A stretch of 64,000 nucleotides of DNA from Paenirhizobium cremeum (GCF_022884085.1 NZ_JAGGCS010000002.1:124001-188000), one strand, 5' to 3'; numbered from the stretch's first letter, positions 45,074 through 52,914 are shown. Notes: generated by a model from the letters alone, not told the origin. Numbers and translations are program-made.

Positions 45074-46450
45074 ATGTCCATCTCCACCCTTCGCAACAAA
45101 ACCCTGCTCGCCTCCGGCTTCCATGCCCCGGTTCCGGGCGAGATCGATGTGCTGACGGACGTCCTGATCGCGGTCGACGGGGAGGGGGCGATCCGTTTCG
45201 TGCTGAAGCCGGCGGAGGAGGGCTACGAGGCAACGAAACAGGGGGCCATCGCGTCTGGCACGCTCGAGCGGCTGCCGGAAGGGGCGTATCTCCTGCCGGG
45301 CTTTGTCGATTGTCATGTGCATGCGCCGCAATATCCGCAGCTCGGCGGCGCGCTCGACGTGCCGCTCGAGGTCTGGCTGCAGACATATACGTTTCCGCTG
45401 GAGGCGCGTTATGCCGATCTCGCCTTTGCCAAGCGGGCCTATTCGCTGCTGGTCGAGGACCTGATCGCCAACGGCACGACGACAGCGCTCTATTTCGCCA
45501 CCGTGCATCAGGATGCGACACGGGCGCTCGTCGATATCTGCCTCGAAAAGGGCCAGCGCGCCCTGATCGGCAAGGTCGCCATGGACAATGCCGAGAGCTG
45601 CCCGGATTATTACCGGGATGTGTCCGTCGATGCGGCGCTCGAAGGTACGCGGGCGCTGATCGACTATGTCCGGATGCATCCGGAAAACGGCGAGGGACGG
45701 GTGAAGCCGGTGGTCACGCCGCGTTTCATTCCCTCCTGCACCGATGCGGCGCTGGAAGGGCTTGGCGCGATCGCACGGGAATGCGGCTGCCATGTGCAGA
45801 CCCATTGCTCGGAGAGCGACTGGGAACACGGCTACGTTCTTTCCCGGCATGGCGTGACGGACACGGAAAGCCTCGACCGTTTCGGCCTGCTCGGACGGCA
45901 CACGATGCTTGCCCATTCCAATCTCCTGACGGCAAGCGACATGGAGAAGATCAGGGTGCGTGAGGCGGCTGTCGCCCATTGCCCGCTTTCGAACGCCTAT
46001 TTCGCCGGCGCGGTCTTTCCGCTCCGGGCGGCGCTGGAAAAGGGGCTGCATGTCGGCCTTGGAACCGATATTTCCGGCGGGCCGAGCGCTTCCATGCTGG
46101 AGAACTGCCGCGCTGCAGTGACGGTATCGCGGATGCTGGAGACGGGTGTCGATCCGGCGGTGGGCGCGGCGGACAGGGCGGGCGGCCAGCCGGCGCGGAT
46201 CGATTTCCGTCACGCCTTCCATGTCGCGACGGCGGGTGGAGCAAAGGCGCTCGATCTTCCGGTCGGTCAGTTTTCACCGGGATACCGCTTCGACGCGATC
46301 GTCATCGATACCCGGGCGAAGGCCGGTTCGATCCGCCTCTGGGACGAGTTCGACAGCGGCGAGGGCATTCTCCAGAAAATCGTCTTCACGGCCTCGAAGG
46401 CGAACATCACGACCGTATGGGTGGACGGAGATGTCGCGGGCCGGGAATGA
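45074..46450 (+). CDS. guaD: Guanine deaminase
   Basis: 458 residues. The motif PGFVDCHVHAPQYPQLG with the following LEVWLQTYTFPLEARYAD is diagnostic for guanine deaminase; further metal ligands are in QTHCSESDWEH, LAHSNLLTASD and GTDISGG. Converts guanine to xanthine and ammonia, the substrate of a xanthine dehydrogenase such as the one in the minus arm. Start at 45074 gives the family N-terminus; an in-frame upstream start at 45041 would lie in repeat DNA. Ends at a hairpin terminator. Confidence 0.95.
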   Translation: MSISTLRNKTLLASGFHAPVPGEIDVLTDVLIAVDGEGAIRFVLKPAEEGYEATKQGAIASGTLERLPEGAYLLPGFVDCHVHAPQYPQLGGALDVPLEVWLQTYTFPLEARYADLAFAKRAYSLLVEDLIANGTTTALYFATVHQDATRALVDICLEKGQRALIGKVAMDNAESCPDYYRDVSVDAALEGTRALIDYVRMHPENGEGRVKPVVTPRFIPSCTDAALEGLGAIARECGCHVQTHCSESDWEHGYVLSRHGVTDTESLDRFGLLGRHTMLAHSNLLTASDMEKIRVREAAVAHCPLSNAYFAGAVFPLRAALEKGLHVGLGTDISGGPSASMLENCRAAVTVSRMLETGVDPAVGAADRAGGQPARIDFRHAFHVATAGGAKALDLPVGQFSPGYRFDAIVIDTRAKAGSIRLWDEFDSGEGILQKIVFTASKANITTVWVDGDVAGRE

Positions 46451-46462
46451 TTGCATACGAAA

Positions 46463-46491
46463 GCGGCCCTTCCCGGTTTGGGAAAGGCCGC
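46463..46491. terminator. Bidirectional hairpin between guaD and csbD
   Basis: GCGGCCCTTCCC pairs with GGGAAAGGCCGC (one mismatch) around a 5-base loop, between the convergent guaD and CsbD genes. Marks the right end of the purine-type locus. Confidence 0.75.
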
Positions 46492-46513
46492 CACCGTCAC
46501 GCCGCGATCACGA

Positions 46514-46711
46514 TCAGTGCCTGTTCATCCAGACGTCGATTTCGCGTTCGGCTTCTTCCTGCGATTTGCCATAGGCCTCCTGGATCTTGCCGGCGAGCTG
46601 CTTGCGGTTGCCGGCGATCACGTCGAGGTCGTCGCCCGTGAGCTTGCCCCACTGGGCCTGGGCCTTGCCCTTGAACTGCTCCCAATTGCCTTCGATCTGA
46701 TTCCAGTTCAT
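46514..46711 (-). CDS. CsbD-family stress protein
   Basis: 65 residues, hydrophilic and helical, typical CsbD: NWNQIEGNWEQFKGKAQAQ and GKLTGDDLDVIAGNRKQLAG with the WGKLT/D core. CsbD proteins are general-stress markers of unknown mechanism. The ATG at 46711 sits seven bases after AGGAG; a TTG two codons upstream is too close to the ribosome site. A perfect EcfG-type promoter lies 54 bases upstream, so it is probably part of the general stress regulon. Confidence 0.9.
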   Translation of the reverse strand: MNWNQIEGNWEQFKGKAQAQWGKLTGDDLDVIAGNRKQLAGKIQEAYGKSQEEAEREIDVWMNRH

Positions 46712-46764
46712 CTTCAATCTCCTTGAGGTTTGTTCACATTCAGAGGTCGCGATCTCCAGTGGTG

Positions 46765-46789
46765 AACGTCTTAGGCCGGTTGAGGTTCC
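46765..46789 (-). promoter_or_regulatory. EcfG-type promoter of csbD
   Basis: On the minus strand GGAAC (46789-46785), 16 bases, CGTT (46768-46765): a full match to the alphaproteobacterial EcfG/RpoE2 consensus, 54 bases before the CsbD start. Confidence 0.8.
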
Positions 46790-46889
46790 GCTCCAGAAGA
46801 CACGGTCACGAAGCGCAGCCCCTGAAACATGGACTGATCCGCCTGCGTCTCATTTGTCTCTTGCCATCTCGGAAAAAGCGGATCTTTCT

Positions 46890-46915
46890 GGAACCGATCC
46901 GCGCCGGTGCGTGTT
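46890..46915 (+). promoter_or_regulatory. Possible EcfG-type promoter of the DUF883 gene
   Basis: GGAAC at 46890-46894 and TGTT at 46912-46915 with a 17-base spacer; one mismatch from the consensus. It lies 38 bases before the gene start. Confidence 0.5.
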
Positions 46916-46952
46916 CTATGGAGCGGAACGAGAAAATCAAAGGAGATGTCAG

Positions 46953-47315
46953 ATGGCTTCAATATCGGGCACGGAAAAGGCAAACGGGCTTGCCGCAGAA
47001 GGTCGTAGCAAAGGCAATAGCGACGCCACGGTCGAAGACATTCAGGCCGAACTGGAAAAGCTCAGAAACGATCTCGCGGCGCTTACCCAGACGCTGGCCT
47101 CTTTCGGAAACGGCAAGCTGAAGGAAGCGGGAGACCGCGCAAGCCAGCTCGGCGCCGATGTCGCGGAAGCGTCAGCCCAGTATGTCGATACCGCCCGCAC
47201 CAGCCTTGCCGCCGCCGAACAGGATCTGGAAGCGCATATCCGCAGCCGTCCCCTGCAGTCGGTTGCGATTGCCGCCGGTATCGGTTTCGTCGCCGCCCTT
47301 CTGACGCGGCGGTGA
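46953..47315 (+). CDS. DUF883-family membrane-anchored protein (ElaB/YqjD-like)
   Basis: 120 residues. A polar, coiled N-terminal part (EDIQAELEKLRNDLAALTQT) is followed by an Ala-rich helix and a C-terminal hydrophobic anchor (LQSVAIAAGIGFVAALLTRR), the DUF883 layout; relatives bind ribosomes at the inner membrane in stationary phase. Start at 46953 with AGGAG. Followed with overlap by a membrane protein gene. Confidence 0.85.
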   Translation: MASISGTEKANGLAAEGRSKGNSDATVEDIQAELEKLRNDLAALTQTLASFGNGKLKEAGDRASQLGADVAEASAQYVDTARTSLAAAEQDLEAHIRSRPLQSVAIAAGIGFVAALLTRR

Positions 47316-47317
47316 GC

Positions 47318-47767
47318 ATGAACGGAGTGATCGCACAGATACTGGCCCTCGCGCTTGGCCAGGTCGACATGCGCTCGACGATCGTCGAGACGAAACGCTC
47401 CGCCATCGGCGGAGTGCTGGTCGGGCTGTTCCTGCTCACGGCCTATGGGGCGCTGGTTACGGCGCTGGCGCTCTGGGTTTCCGCGGAGGCGGGAGCTGTT
47501 GCCGCCGCTTTGGTGGTTGCCGCCGCCGCTTTTGCCGCCGCCGTGGTGACGCTTGCGGTCGTGGCCGTCCTCAACCGGCAAACGGAGCAGGCGCGGATCG
47601 CCCGCCAGCTTGCCATGCGCAGCCAGGCCGATCCGCTTGCCAGCGGACTGATGCGGGAACTGCCGGAAATGGTGCGGCAAAACCCGATTGCGACGACGGC
47701 GCTGGTGGCAGGTTTCGTCTACGTGCTGGCGAAGAGCCGCGGCTTCGGAAGGCCGCCGGCGGAGTGA
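47318..47767 (+). CDS. Phage-holin-like (holin superfamily III/DUF) membrane protein
   Basis: 149 residues with two adjacent hydrophobic segments (GVLVGLFLLTAYGALVTALA and a long Ala/Val-rich one), a hydrophilic linker, and a short C-terminal membrane segment (NPIATTALVAGFVYVLAKSR). Co-transcribed with the DUF883 gene; a GTG at 47312 overlapping that gene's stop is an alternative start. Similar small membrane proteins follow DUF883 genes in other rhizobia. No phage context; role unknown, presumably envelope stress. Confidence 0.7.
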   Translation: MNGVIAQILALALGQVDMRSTIVETKRSAIGGVLVGLFLLTAYGALVTALALWVSAEAGAVAAALVVAAAAFAAAVVTLAVVAVLNRQTEQARIARQLAMRSQADPLASGLMRELPEMVRQNPIATTALVAGFVYVLAKSRGFGRPPAE

Positions 47768-47771
47768 CCGC

Positions 47772-47966
47772 CTATCCCTTGCTATTGCGCTCGGCCTGAT
47801 CCAGCCGCTCGAGAAGATCGAGAAATTGCGGGGGCGTGCCTTCCTCGATGATGCTGTCGTAATAGCTGCGAAGCCGGGAGGCAATCATGGCGTTGGCATT
47901 CTGCCTTTTGGTCTCTGCGGTCTTTGGCCCGTCCTTGCGGTCCGATTGCTTGCCTGCCATGGTCAT
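47772..47966 (-). CDS. nepR: NepR anti-sigma factor, copy 1
   Basis: 64 residues, the usual length. The conserved NepR helices are in IASRLRSYYDSIIEEGTPPQ followed by FLDLLERLDQAE. NepR holds EcfG until phosphorylated PhyR captures it. The start at 47966 was preferred over a longer frame because it gives the family length and falls about 40 bases after a possible EcfG-type promoter; an ATG two codons on is possible. Divergent from phyR, as in many Rhizobiales. Confidence 0.88.
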   Translation of the reverse strand: MTMAGKQSDRKDGPKTAETKRQNANAMIASRLRSYYDSIIEEGTPPQFLDLLERLDQAERNSKG

Positions 47967-48008
47967 GAAGTCCGATTGAGCTTGTCGCGAAGATGAGATT
48001 ATTGCCTT

Positions 48009-48033
48009 AAGCGGGTCAAATAAAAAAAGTTCC
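48009..48033 (-). promoter_or_regulatory. Possible EcfG-type promoter of nepR1
   Basis: Minus strand GGAAC (48033-48029), 16-base spacer, GCTT (48012-48009) in place of CGTT. It lies back-to-back with the phyR promoter. Confidence 0.45.
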
Positions 48034-48041
48034 TCGGGCGC

Positions 48042-48066
48042 GGAACTATTTTTATCAGGCCGCGTT
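48042..48066 (+). promoter_or_regulatory. EcfG-type promoter of phyR
   Basis: GGAAC (48042-48046), 16 bases, CGTT (48063-48066): full consensus. The phyR ATG is 46 bases downstream, giving positive feedback of EcfG on its own anti-anti-sigma factor. Confidence 0.82.
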
Positions 48067-48111
48067 CCCTGCCGAAGCATAACCATACCTTATCTCTATT
48101 GGAGAAATTGA

Positions 48112-48906
48112 ATGTCGCTGACTGCCCGCGTTGCTGCCCATCTGCCCTATCTCCGACGTTATGCCCGTGCGGTCACGGGATCGCAGACATCAGGCGATGC
48201 CTATGTGGCAGCGGTCCTGGAGGCGCTGATCGAGGATATATCGATCTTTCCGAAGTCTGGCGACGACCGCGTCGCACTTTATAGACTGTTCGTCACCATC
48301 TTCGATTCAACGGATGTGGAAATTCCCGAGGTCACCTCGCCGTTCGCCTGGGAAAAGCGCGCCGCCGCCAATCTTGCCGCCGTGCCGACGCGGGCGCGTC
48401 ACGCCTTCCTGCTGATAACGGTCGAGGGCTTCACCCCTGTCGAGGCCGCGGAAATCCTGGGGGTCGGCGAAGACGAGTTCACCGCTCTCTTCAACGAAGC
48501 CTCCCACGAGATTTCCAGGCAGGTCGCGACCGATGTCATGATTATCGAGGACGAGCCGCTGATCGCGCTCGACATCGAGCAGATGGTGGAAGACCTCGGC
48601 CACCGCGTCACCGGCATTGCGCGCACGCATGGCGAGGCCGTCGAACTCTACAACCGCACCAATCCGAAGATGGTGCTCGCCGATATCCAGCTTGCCGACG
48701 GCAGTTCCGGCATCGATGCGGTCAACGATATTCTCAAGGTCGATACGGTGCCGGTGATCTTCATCACGGCATTTCCGGAGCGGCTGCTGACGGGCGAGCG
48801 CCCGGAACCGGCCTTCCTGGTCACGAAGCCGTTCAATCCCGACATGGTCAAGGCTTTGATTAGCCAGGCGCTGTTCTTCAACGAACGGGTGGCGGAACAA
48901 GCCTGA
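48112..48906 (+). CDS. phyR: PhyR response regulator (anti-anti-sigma factor)
   Basis: 264 residues. The N-terminal half is a sigma-like domain (TARVAAHLPYLRRYARAVTG and a sigma-4-like region FTPVEAAEILGVGEDEFTAL); the C-terminal half is a receiver domain with the acid pair in VMIIEDEPLIALDIE, phospho-acceptor Asp in MVLADIQLADG and the conserved lysine in FLVTKPFN. On phosphorylation the sigma-like domain binds NepR and frees EcfG. It is followed by an HWE kinase gene. Corresponds to the RsiB class in Sinorhizobium meliloti. Confidence 0.96.
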   Translation: MSLTARVAAHLPYLRRYARAVTGSQTSGDAYVAAVLEALIEDISIFPKSGDDRVALYRLFVTIFDSTDVEIPEVTSPFAWEKRAAANLAAVPTRARHAFLLITVEGFTPVEAAEILGVGEDEFTALFNEASHEISRQVATDVMIIEDEPLIALDIEQMVEDLGHRVTGIARTHGEAVELYNRTNPKMVLADIQLADGSSGIDAVNDILKVDTVPVIFITAFPERLLTGERPEPAFLVTKPFNPDMVKALISQALFFNERVAEQA

Positions 48907-48919
48907 TTGCAGCCGTGTT
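48894..48919 (+). promoter_or_regulatory. Weak EcfG-like promoter before the HWE kinase
   Basis: GGAAC (48894-48898) and TGTT (48916-48919), 17-base spacer, inside the end of phyR. One base off consensus; the same variant occurs before the DUF883 gene. Confidence 0.35.
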
Positions 48920-48959
48920 TTAAGCTCGCGGCCACGGGGGGAATCCGCCCCTGCGGCGG

Positions 48960-50009
48960 GTGAGGGAGACCCTCACGGAAGCGGATTGCCCAGAGCGGCG
49001 GAGTGAGAAGTTGGTACATCGATTGACATGGTTTGAACCTCAGCGCGGCGACGAGCTATTGCGCGAGTTTTTCATAACCGCCCTGATCGATATGAGCGCC
49101 AGCCTCACGCTGCAGGATTGTCAGGGGAAATATATCTGCATCACGACGCTGCCGCCCCGCTGGTTTCTGCCCGCCGGGGCGGTTCCGACGGACGAGACGA
49201 TCTTCGGCCCCGATATCGGGGCAAGACTGGCGGAGCTCAAGGCAGGGCTGAGCAAAGCCGGGGAGCGTGCCGAACTCGAGATCGAGCCGGGAGACGATAC
49301 CTTTTTCGAATTCCGGTGTCGGCTGATCGAGATGTCCAACGGAAAACTTCACCTCGTGACGATCGTCATGGACCGCACCGAGGACCGGCGCCGTGAACGC
49401 CTGCTGCGGGCCCTGCTGCGGGAGGTCAGCCACCGGTCGAAGAACCTGCTGGCGATCATTCAGAGCATCGCTTCGCAGACCGCACGCTATTCCGGAACGC
49501 TGGAGATGTTTCTCGCGAAGTTTCGCGGAAGGCTGCACGCTCTTTCCCAGTCGCAGGATCTCATCACCGATTCCAGCTGGCGCGGGGCCTATTTCCGCGA
49601 CCTCGTCCAGCAGCAGGTCGATCGCTACGTGCAGGACAATGTCGACCTCGTTCGCGCGACCGGCGAAAACATCCTGCTGTCGCCGAATGCCTCGCTGCAT
49701 ATCGGTCTGGCGCTGCACGAACTGATCGTCAATGCCGTCAGCCACGGAGACTTCATCGCCCGGCGAAAGCCGATCGAAGTGAACTGCATGCGGGTCGAGG
49801 GCGAAAAGGGGCCCGAAATCGTGATCCTGTGGAGGGAGCCTCTCGGCAAGGCCGACAGCGAGGCCGAAGATGCCTTGAGGACGTCGCGGTTCGGCAGCAC
49901 GGTGCTGGAGCGGGTCGTGCCGACATCCGTCAACGGCAGTGCGGTGCACACGATGGAGGCTGGCGAGGTGGTCTATGAACTGCGATTCCCGCTCGAGATC
50001 GAGGACTGA
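48960..50009 (+). CDS. HWE/HisKA_2 sensor histidine kinase
   Basis: 349 residues, no clear membrane segment. A PAS-like N-terminal domain (about residues 35-140; ALIDMSASLTLQDCQGKYIC) precedes the phospho-acceptor block LLREVSHRSKNLLAIIQSIA, with the H-R-x-K-N of HWE kinases, and the ATP-binding part LALHELIVNAVSHGDF, with WRE in the position that names the family. Placed directly after phyR, it is a candidate PhyK-type kinase or modulator of the general stress response. The start is uncertain: GTG at 48960, or TTG at about 49011, has no strong ribosome site. Confidence 0.88.
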   Translation: MRETLTEADCPERRSEKLVHRLTWFEPQRGDELLREFFITALIDMSASLTLQDCQGKYICITTLPPRWFLPAGAVPTDETIFGPDIGARLAELKAGLSKAGERAELEIEPGDDTFFEFRCRLIEMSNGKLHLVTIVMDRTEDRRRERLLRALLREVSHRSKNLLAIIQSIASQTARYSGTLEMFLAKFRGRLHALSQSQDLITDSSWRGAYFRDLVQQQVDRYVQDNVDLVRATGENILLSPNASLHIGLALHELIVNAVSHGDFIARRKPIEVNCMRVEGEKGPEIVILWREPLGKADSEAEDALRTSRFGSTVLERVVPTSVNGSAVHTMEAGEVVYELRFPLEIED

Positions 50010-50105
50010 AGGGGAACCAAGCTCGTTCCGCCGCATTGACCGAGGGTTTCCCGTTGTCGAAAGATGCGGGTCCGATCTTTTTCCTCCTGACGTCACGGGA
50101 TACCG

Positions 50106-51161
50106 ATGCGGCTTTTTTCCTGCAGCAACTGCGCCAATGTCGTGCATTTCGACAACAATGCCTGTGTGACCTGCGGCATGGGGCTCGCCTATCGGCCGAG
50201 CCGTTTCGACATGGTCGCGGTTCAGCCTGGGGATGGCGGTTCCGTCGACCCGGCCGCCCCCTCCACGCCGCTTCAGCTTTGCGCCAATGCGCAGATGGGC
50301 GGATGCAACTGGCTGGTCGAGGATGGCGACCCTTCCGGTTTCTGCATCGCCTGCCGGCATAACCTGACGATCCCCGACCTCGATATCCCTGAAAATGTGG
50401 AGAACTGGCAGAAGATCGAACTCGCCAAGCGCTATCTGTTTTATTCCCTGACGCGCTTCGATCTTCCCCTCGTCACCCGGGCGGGCGATCCTCAGGGCGG
50501 TCTCGGATTCGAGTTTCTTTCCGACAGAGGCAATGGGGCCGCCGGCTCTCCGGTTATGACCGGGCATACAGACGGCCTGATCGTGCTCAATGTCGCCGAG
50601 GCGTCCGATGCCGAACGCGAAGCGCGGCGGGTTTCCTTGGGCGAACCTTTCCGCACGCTGATCGGCCATTTCCGCCATGAAGTGGGGCATTACTACTGGG
50701 GAAAACTGGTGCGTGACCGCGGAGCGACAGACGACTTCCGTGCCGTTTTCGGCGATGAGCGCGCGGATTACGGCGAGGCGCTACGGCGACACTATGCCGA
50801 AGGACCGCCGCAGGGCTGGGAACAGAATTTCATCAGCGCCTATGCGGCAAGCCATCCGTGGGAGGATTTTGCCGAGACCTGGGCGCATTACTTCCACATC
50901 GTCGATGCGCTCGACACTGCCGATGCCTTCGGTTTGCGGATCAGTCCCGAACCGGACGCCGACGGACTATCGCTCACCACCACCTTCGACAGCTACCGCG
51001 CGGTCAACGCGAAGGTACTGGTCGATGCGTGGGTGCCCCTGACGATCGCGATCAACAGCATCAACCGCAGTATGGGACAACGGGATCTCTATCCCTTTGT
51101 GCTCTCCATTCCGGTGGTTGCGAAGCTACAATATATTCATGACCTTATTCATAAGGGCTAA
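50106..51161 (+). CDS. Zinc-ribbon putative metallopeptidase
   Basis: 351 residues. The N-terminus is a zinc ribbon (CSNCANVVHFDNNACVTCGM) with a second Cys set (CNWLVEDGDPSGFCIACR); the central part has the metalloprotease motif HEVGHYYW and downstream EDFAETWAHYFHI, which supplies a further ligand. This is the zinc-ribbon plus peptidase-like architecture (PF10005/PF15887 type) found in alphaproteobacteria. No signal peptide, so cytoplasmic. Substrate unknown. It lies 96 bases after the HWE kinase; no EcfG site was seen in front of it. Confidence 0.82.
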   Translation: MRLFSCSNCANVVHFDNNACVTCGMGLAYRPSRFDMVAVQPGDGGSVDPAAPSTPLQLCANAQMGGCNWLVEDGDPSGFCIACRHNLTIPDLDIPENVENWQKIELAKRYLFYSLTRFDLPLVTRAGDPQGGLGFEFLSDRGNGAAGSPVMTGHTDGLIVLNVAEASDAEREARRVSLGEPFRTLIGHFRHEVGHYYWGKLVRDRGATDDFRAVFGDERADYGEALRRHYAEGPPQGWEQNFISAYAASHPWEDFAETWAHYFHIVDALDTADAFGLRISPEPDADGLSLTTTFDSYRAVNAKVLVDAWVPLTIAINSINRSMGQRDLYPFVLSIPVVAKLQYIHDLIHKG

Positions 51162-51227
51162 TTACAATCGATGGATTGACACCCGGCGGCGAGCGAAAAT
51201 CACTTTGGTGTTATACTAATACTTTGA

Positions 51228-51252
51228 GGAACATCTGGCGTCGTTTTGCGTT
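51228..51252 (+). promoter_or_regulatory. EcfG-type promoter of the small exported protein
   Basis: GGAAC (51228-51232), 16 bases, CGTT (51249-51252): full consensus, 25 bases before the start at 51278. Confidence 0.8.
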
Positions 51253-51277
51253 AATCTTCCACTTGAGGAGAACGCCA

Positions 51278-51622
51278 ATGGACACGCTTGCAGCTCTGAT
51301 GGTTCTCATTGCATGCCCCCCGGATACGGCTCGCTGTCTGGAGGAGCCGATCGCTGTCGTGTCCTACCATTCGACCCAGGAATGTCGATTGGCCCTGCCG
51401 GGCGAAACCGCGAAAGCGGAAAAGCTCGCCCGGATCATCTACGGCAATTGCATTCCCGTCGATCCGGCCCTTCTCGCCGGCCGGCCGCAGATAAACCGGA
51501 CCATCGACCCGGCGAGACTGGCCGGCTTGTCAAAGCGCGGACTGCCTGCCGTCGAGGCCCAGGCGCTGGCGAATACGGCAAAAGCGGAAGGGCCGTTTGC
51601 CCTTGTGGCGCAGACGCGCTGA
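51278..51622 (+). CDS. Small hypothetical protein, EcfG-controlled
   Basis: 114 residues. A short hydrophobic start (MDTLAALMVLIACPP) could be a weak signal, but its charge pattern is poor. Four cysteines (ACPPD, RCLEE, ECRLA, NCIPV) may form disulfides if exported. Not recognised otherwise. Start at 51278 follows GAGGAG and sits closely behind a perfect EcfG promoter, so it is a likely general-stress gene. Confidence 0.7.
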   Translation: MDTLAALMVLIACPPDTARCLEEPIAVVSYHSTQECRLALPGETAKAEKLARIIYGNCIPVDPALLAGRPQINRTIDPARLAGLSKRGLPAVEAQALANTAKAEGPFALVAQTR

Positions 51623-51730
51623 TGCCCGGCGGTTCATAACCTTCCCCCTTTCGAGAGGAAAGATCGTTTCCCATCGATGACGAGAGAGAATGCCGATGCG
51701 GGCCGCGCGCTCCGCCTATCCTGAAACGCA

Positions 51731-51757
51731 AAACACCCGGACGACGTCCGGGTGTTT
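51731..51757. terminator. Strong hairpin downstream of the first DUF1328 gene
   Basis: AAACACCCGGA / TCCGGGTGTTT, 11-bp perfect stem with a 5-base loop and T-rich flank on the plus strand (A-rich on the other side), between two convergent genes; it can serve both directions. Confidence 0.82.
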
Positions 51758-51772
51758 TGTTTGCGGGATCGT

Positions 51773-51937
51773 TCAGACCCTGCGGAACAGGCGGGTGGCC
51801 AGGGAGACAAGGAACAGAACAATGAAGACGAGAAACAGAATCTTGGCGATGCCTGCCGATGCGCCGGCAATGCCACCGAAGCCAAGCACGCCGGCAATCA
51901 GGGCCACGATCAGGAAAACAAGAGCATAGTAAAGCAT
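51773..51937 (-). CDS. DUF1328 small membrane protein, copy 1
   Basis: 54 residues, two hydrophobic helices: [20 protein letters not shown] and a second beginning [20 protein letters not shown], with the [14 protein letters not shown] turn that defines DUF1328/YtjA. Inner-membrane, function unknown, often stress-induced. AAGGAGG ribosome site before the start; a perfect EcfG promoter lies 28 bases upstream. A second copy is at 54370. Confidence 0.88.
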   Translation of the reverse strand: MLYYALVFLIVALIAGVLGFGGIAGASAGIAKILFLVFIVLFLVSLATRLFRRV

Positions 51938-51964
51938 GAGATCCTCCTTGGATGATGGCAGGAG

Positions 51965-51989
51965 AACGTCGGCCTTCTACAATTGTTCC
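51965..51989 (-). promoter_or_regulatory. EcfG-type promoter of DUF1328 copy 1
   Basis: Minus strand GGAAC (51989-51985), 16 bases, CGTT (51968-51965): full consensus, 28 bases before the gene. Confidence 0.8.
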
Positions 51990-52023
51990 ATTTCGGGGCT
52001 TGGCGGAAAAATCGGGAACCCGT

Positions 52024-52048
52024 GGAACCTTAGGGATAGTTCATCGTT
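52024..52048 (+). promoter_or_regulatory. EcfG-type promoter of nepR2-ecfG
   Basis: GGAAC (52024-52028), 16 bases, CGTT (52045-52048): full consensus, 36 bases before the nepR2 start, so EcfG drives its own operon together with its anti-sigma factor. Confidence 0.85.
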
Positions 52049-52083
52049 TACCGGCACGAACGCAAACAGCCAACTGGACGAGA

Positions 52084-52290
52084 ATGACCAAGTCACCCAA
52101 TCAAACATCGGCCGCTGGTAACGGGCAAAGCCCGGCGGGCGTGCATGCCGGAATTTCAGCCCAGCTTCGCGCCTATTATCGCTCCGTGGAGGAGGAAGGG
52201 ATTCCCGATCGTTTTCTCAGCCTGCTGGAGAAACTGGACATGGCGGAGAAGCAGGTCGATAACAGTTACGGCATCAGGGACACCGCATAA
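52084..52290 (+). CDS. nepR: NepR anti-sigma factor, copy 2
   Basis: 68 residues. The conserved region is ISAQLRAYYRSVEEEGIPDR, FLSLLEKLDMAEKQ, similar to NepR1 over the two helices and unlike it at both ends. The stop (TAA) shares a base with the ecfG ATG, so the pair is coupled, the classical nepR-ecfG order. The presence of two NepR proteins matches RsiA1/RsiA2 in Sinorhizobium meliloti. Confidence 0.92.
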   Translation: MTKSPNQTSAAGNGQSPAGVHAGISAQLRAYYRSVEEEGIPDRFLSLLEKLDMAEKQVDNSYGIRDTA

Positions 52291-52856
52291 TGACCGCAGA
52301 AAACCTGACGAACGATCGCTCTTTCAAGCGTGAGCTGCTTGCGGCCTTGCCTAACCTGCGTGCCTTTGCCGTTTCCCTGACCGGTCGCCATCACATGGCT
52401 GACGATCTGGTCCAGGAAACGATCATGAAAGCCTGGGCCAAGCAGGATCACTTCGAACCCGGCACCAACATGAAGGCCTGGCTCTTCACCATTCTGCGCA
52501 ACGAGTTCTACTCGCAGATGCGCAAGCGCGGCCGCGAGGTTTCCGACAGCGACGGCATCTTCACGGCACAGCTTGCGACGCATCCGCAGCAATACGGCGC
52601 GCTCGACTTCCAGGATTTCAAGCGCGCGCTGGACCAGCTTCCGAGCGACCAGCGGGAAGCGATCATTCTCGTCGGCGCCTCCGGCTTCGCTTATGAGGAA
52701 GCGGCTGAAATCTGCGGCTGTGCCGTCGGCACGATCAAAAGCCGTATCAACCGCGCCCGCACCAAGCTGCAGGAAATTCTCGCCGTCAGCGGCCAGGGCG
52801 ATTACGGCCCCGACGCCGACAGTTCCGCCGTCACCAAGCGTGCCTTTGCCGGGTAG
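52290..52856 (+). CDS. ecfG: EcfG general stress sigma factor
   Basis: 188 residues, two-domain ECF sigma factor. Sigma-2: RAFAVSLTGRHHMADDLVQE with TIMKAWAKQDHFEPGTNMKA; sigma-4: LPSDQREAIILVGASGFAYE, EAAEICGCAVGTIKSRINRA. Context with nepR, phyR and cognate promoters identifies the ECF15 (EcfG/RpoE2) group. Directs transcription of the stress genes around it. Confidence 0.95.
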   Translation: MTAENLTNDRSFKRELLAALPNLRAFAVSLTGRHHMADDLVQETIMKAWAKQDHFEPGTNMKAWLFTILRNEFYSQMRKRGREVSDSDGIFTAQLATHPQQYGALDFQDFKRALDQLPSDQREAIILVGASGFAYEEAAEICGCAVGTIKSRINRARTKLQEILAVSGQGDYGPDADSSAVTKRAFAG

Positions 52857-52883
52857 CTCCGGTCATATTGACGAAAGGTCGTC

Positions 52884-52914
52884 GCGCAGCGTCTTCCGAT
52901 CGAAGACGCTGCGC
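52884..52914. terminator. Hairpin between ecfG and the receiver gene
   Basis: GCGCAGCGTCTTC pairs perfectly with GAAGACGCTGCGC around a 5-base loop (13-bp stem) in the gap between convergent genes; no T tract. Confidence 0.6.

Noticed and set aside
47318..47767. Prophage holin indicating a prophage remnant
   Set aside because: No other phage gene is near and the gene is paired with a DUF883 stress gene, a usual rhizobial arrangement.
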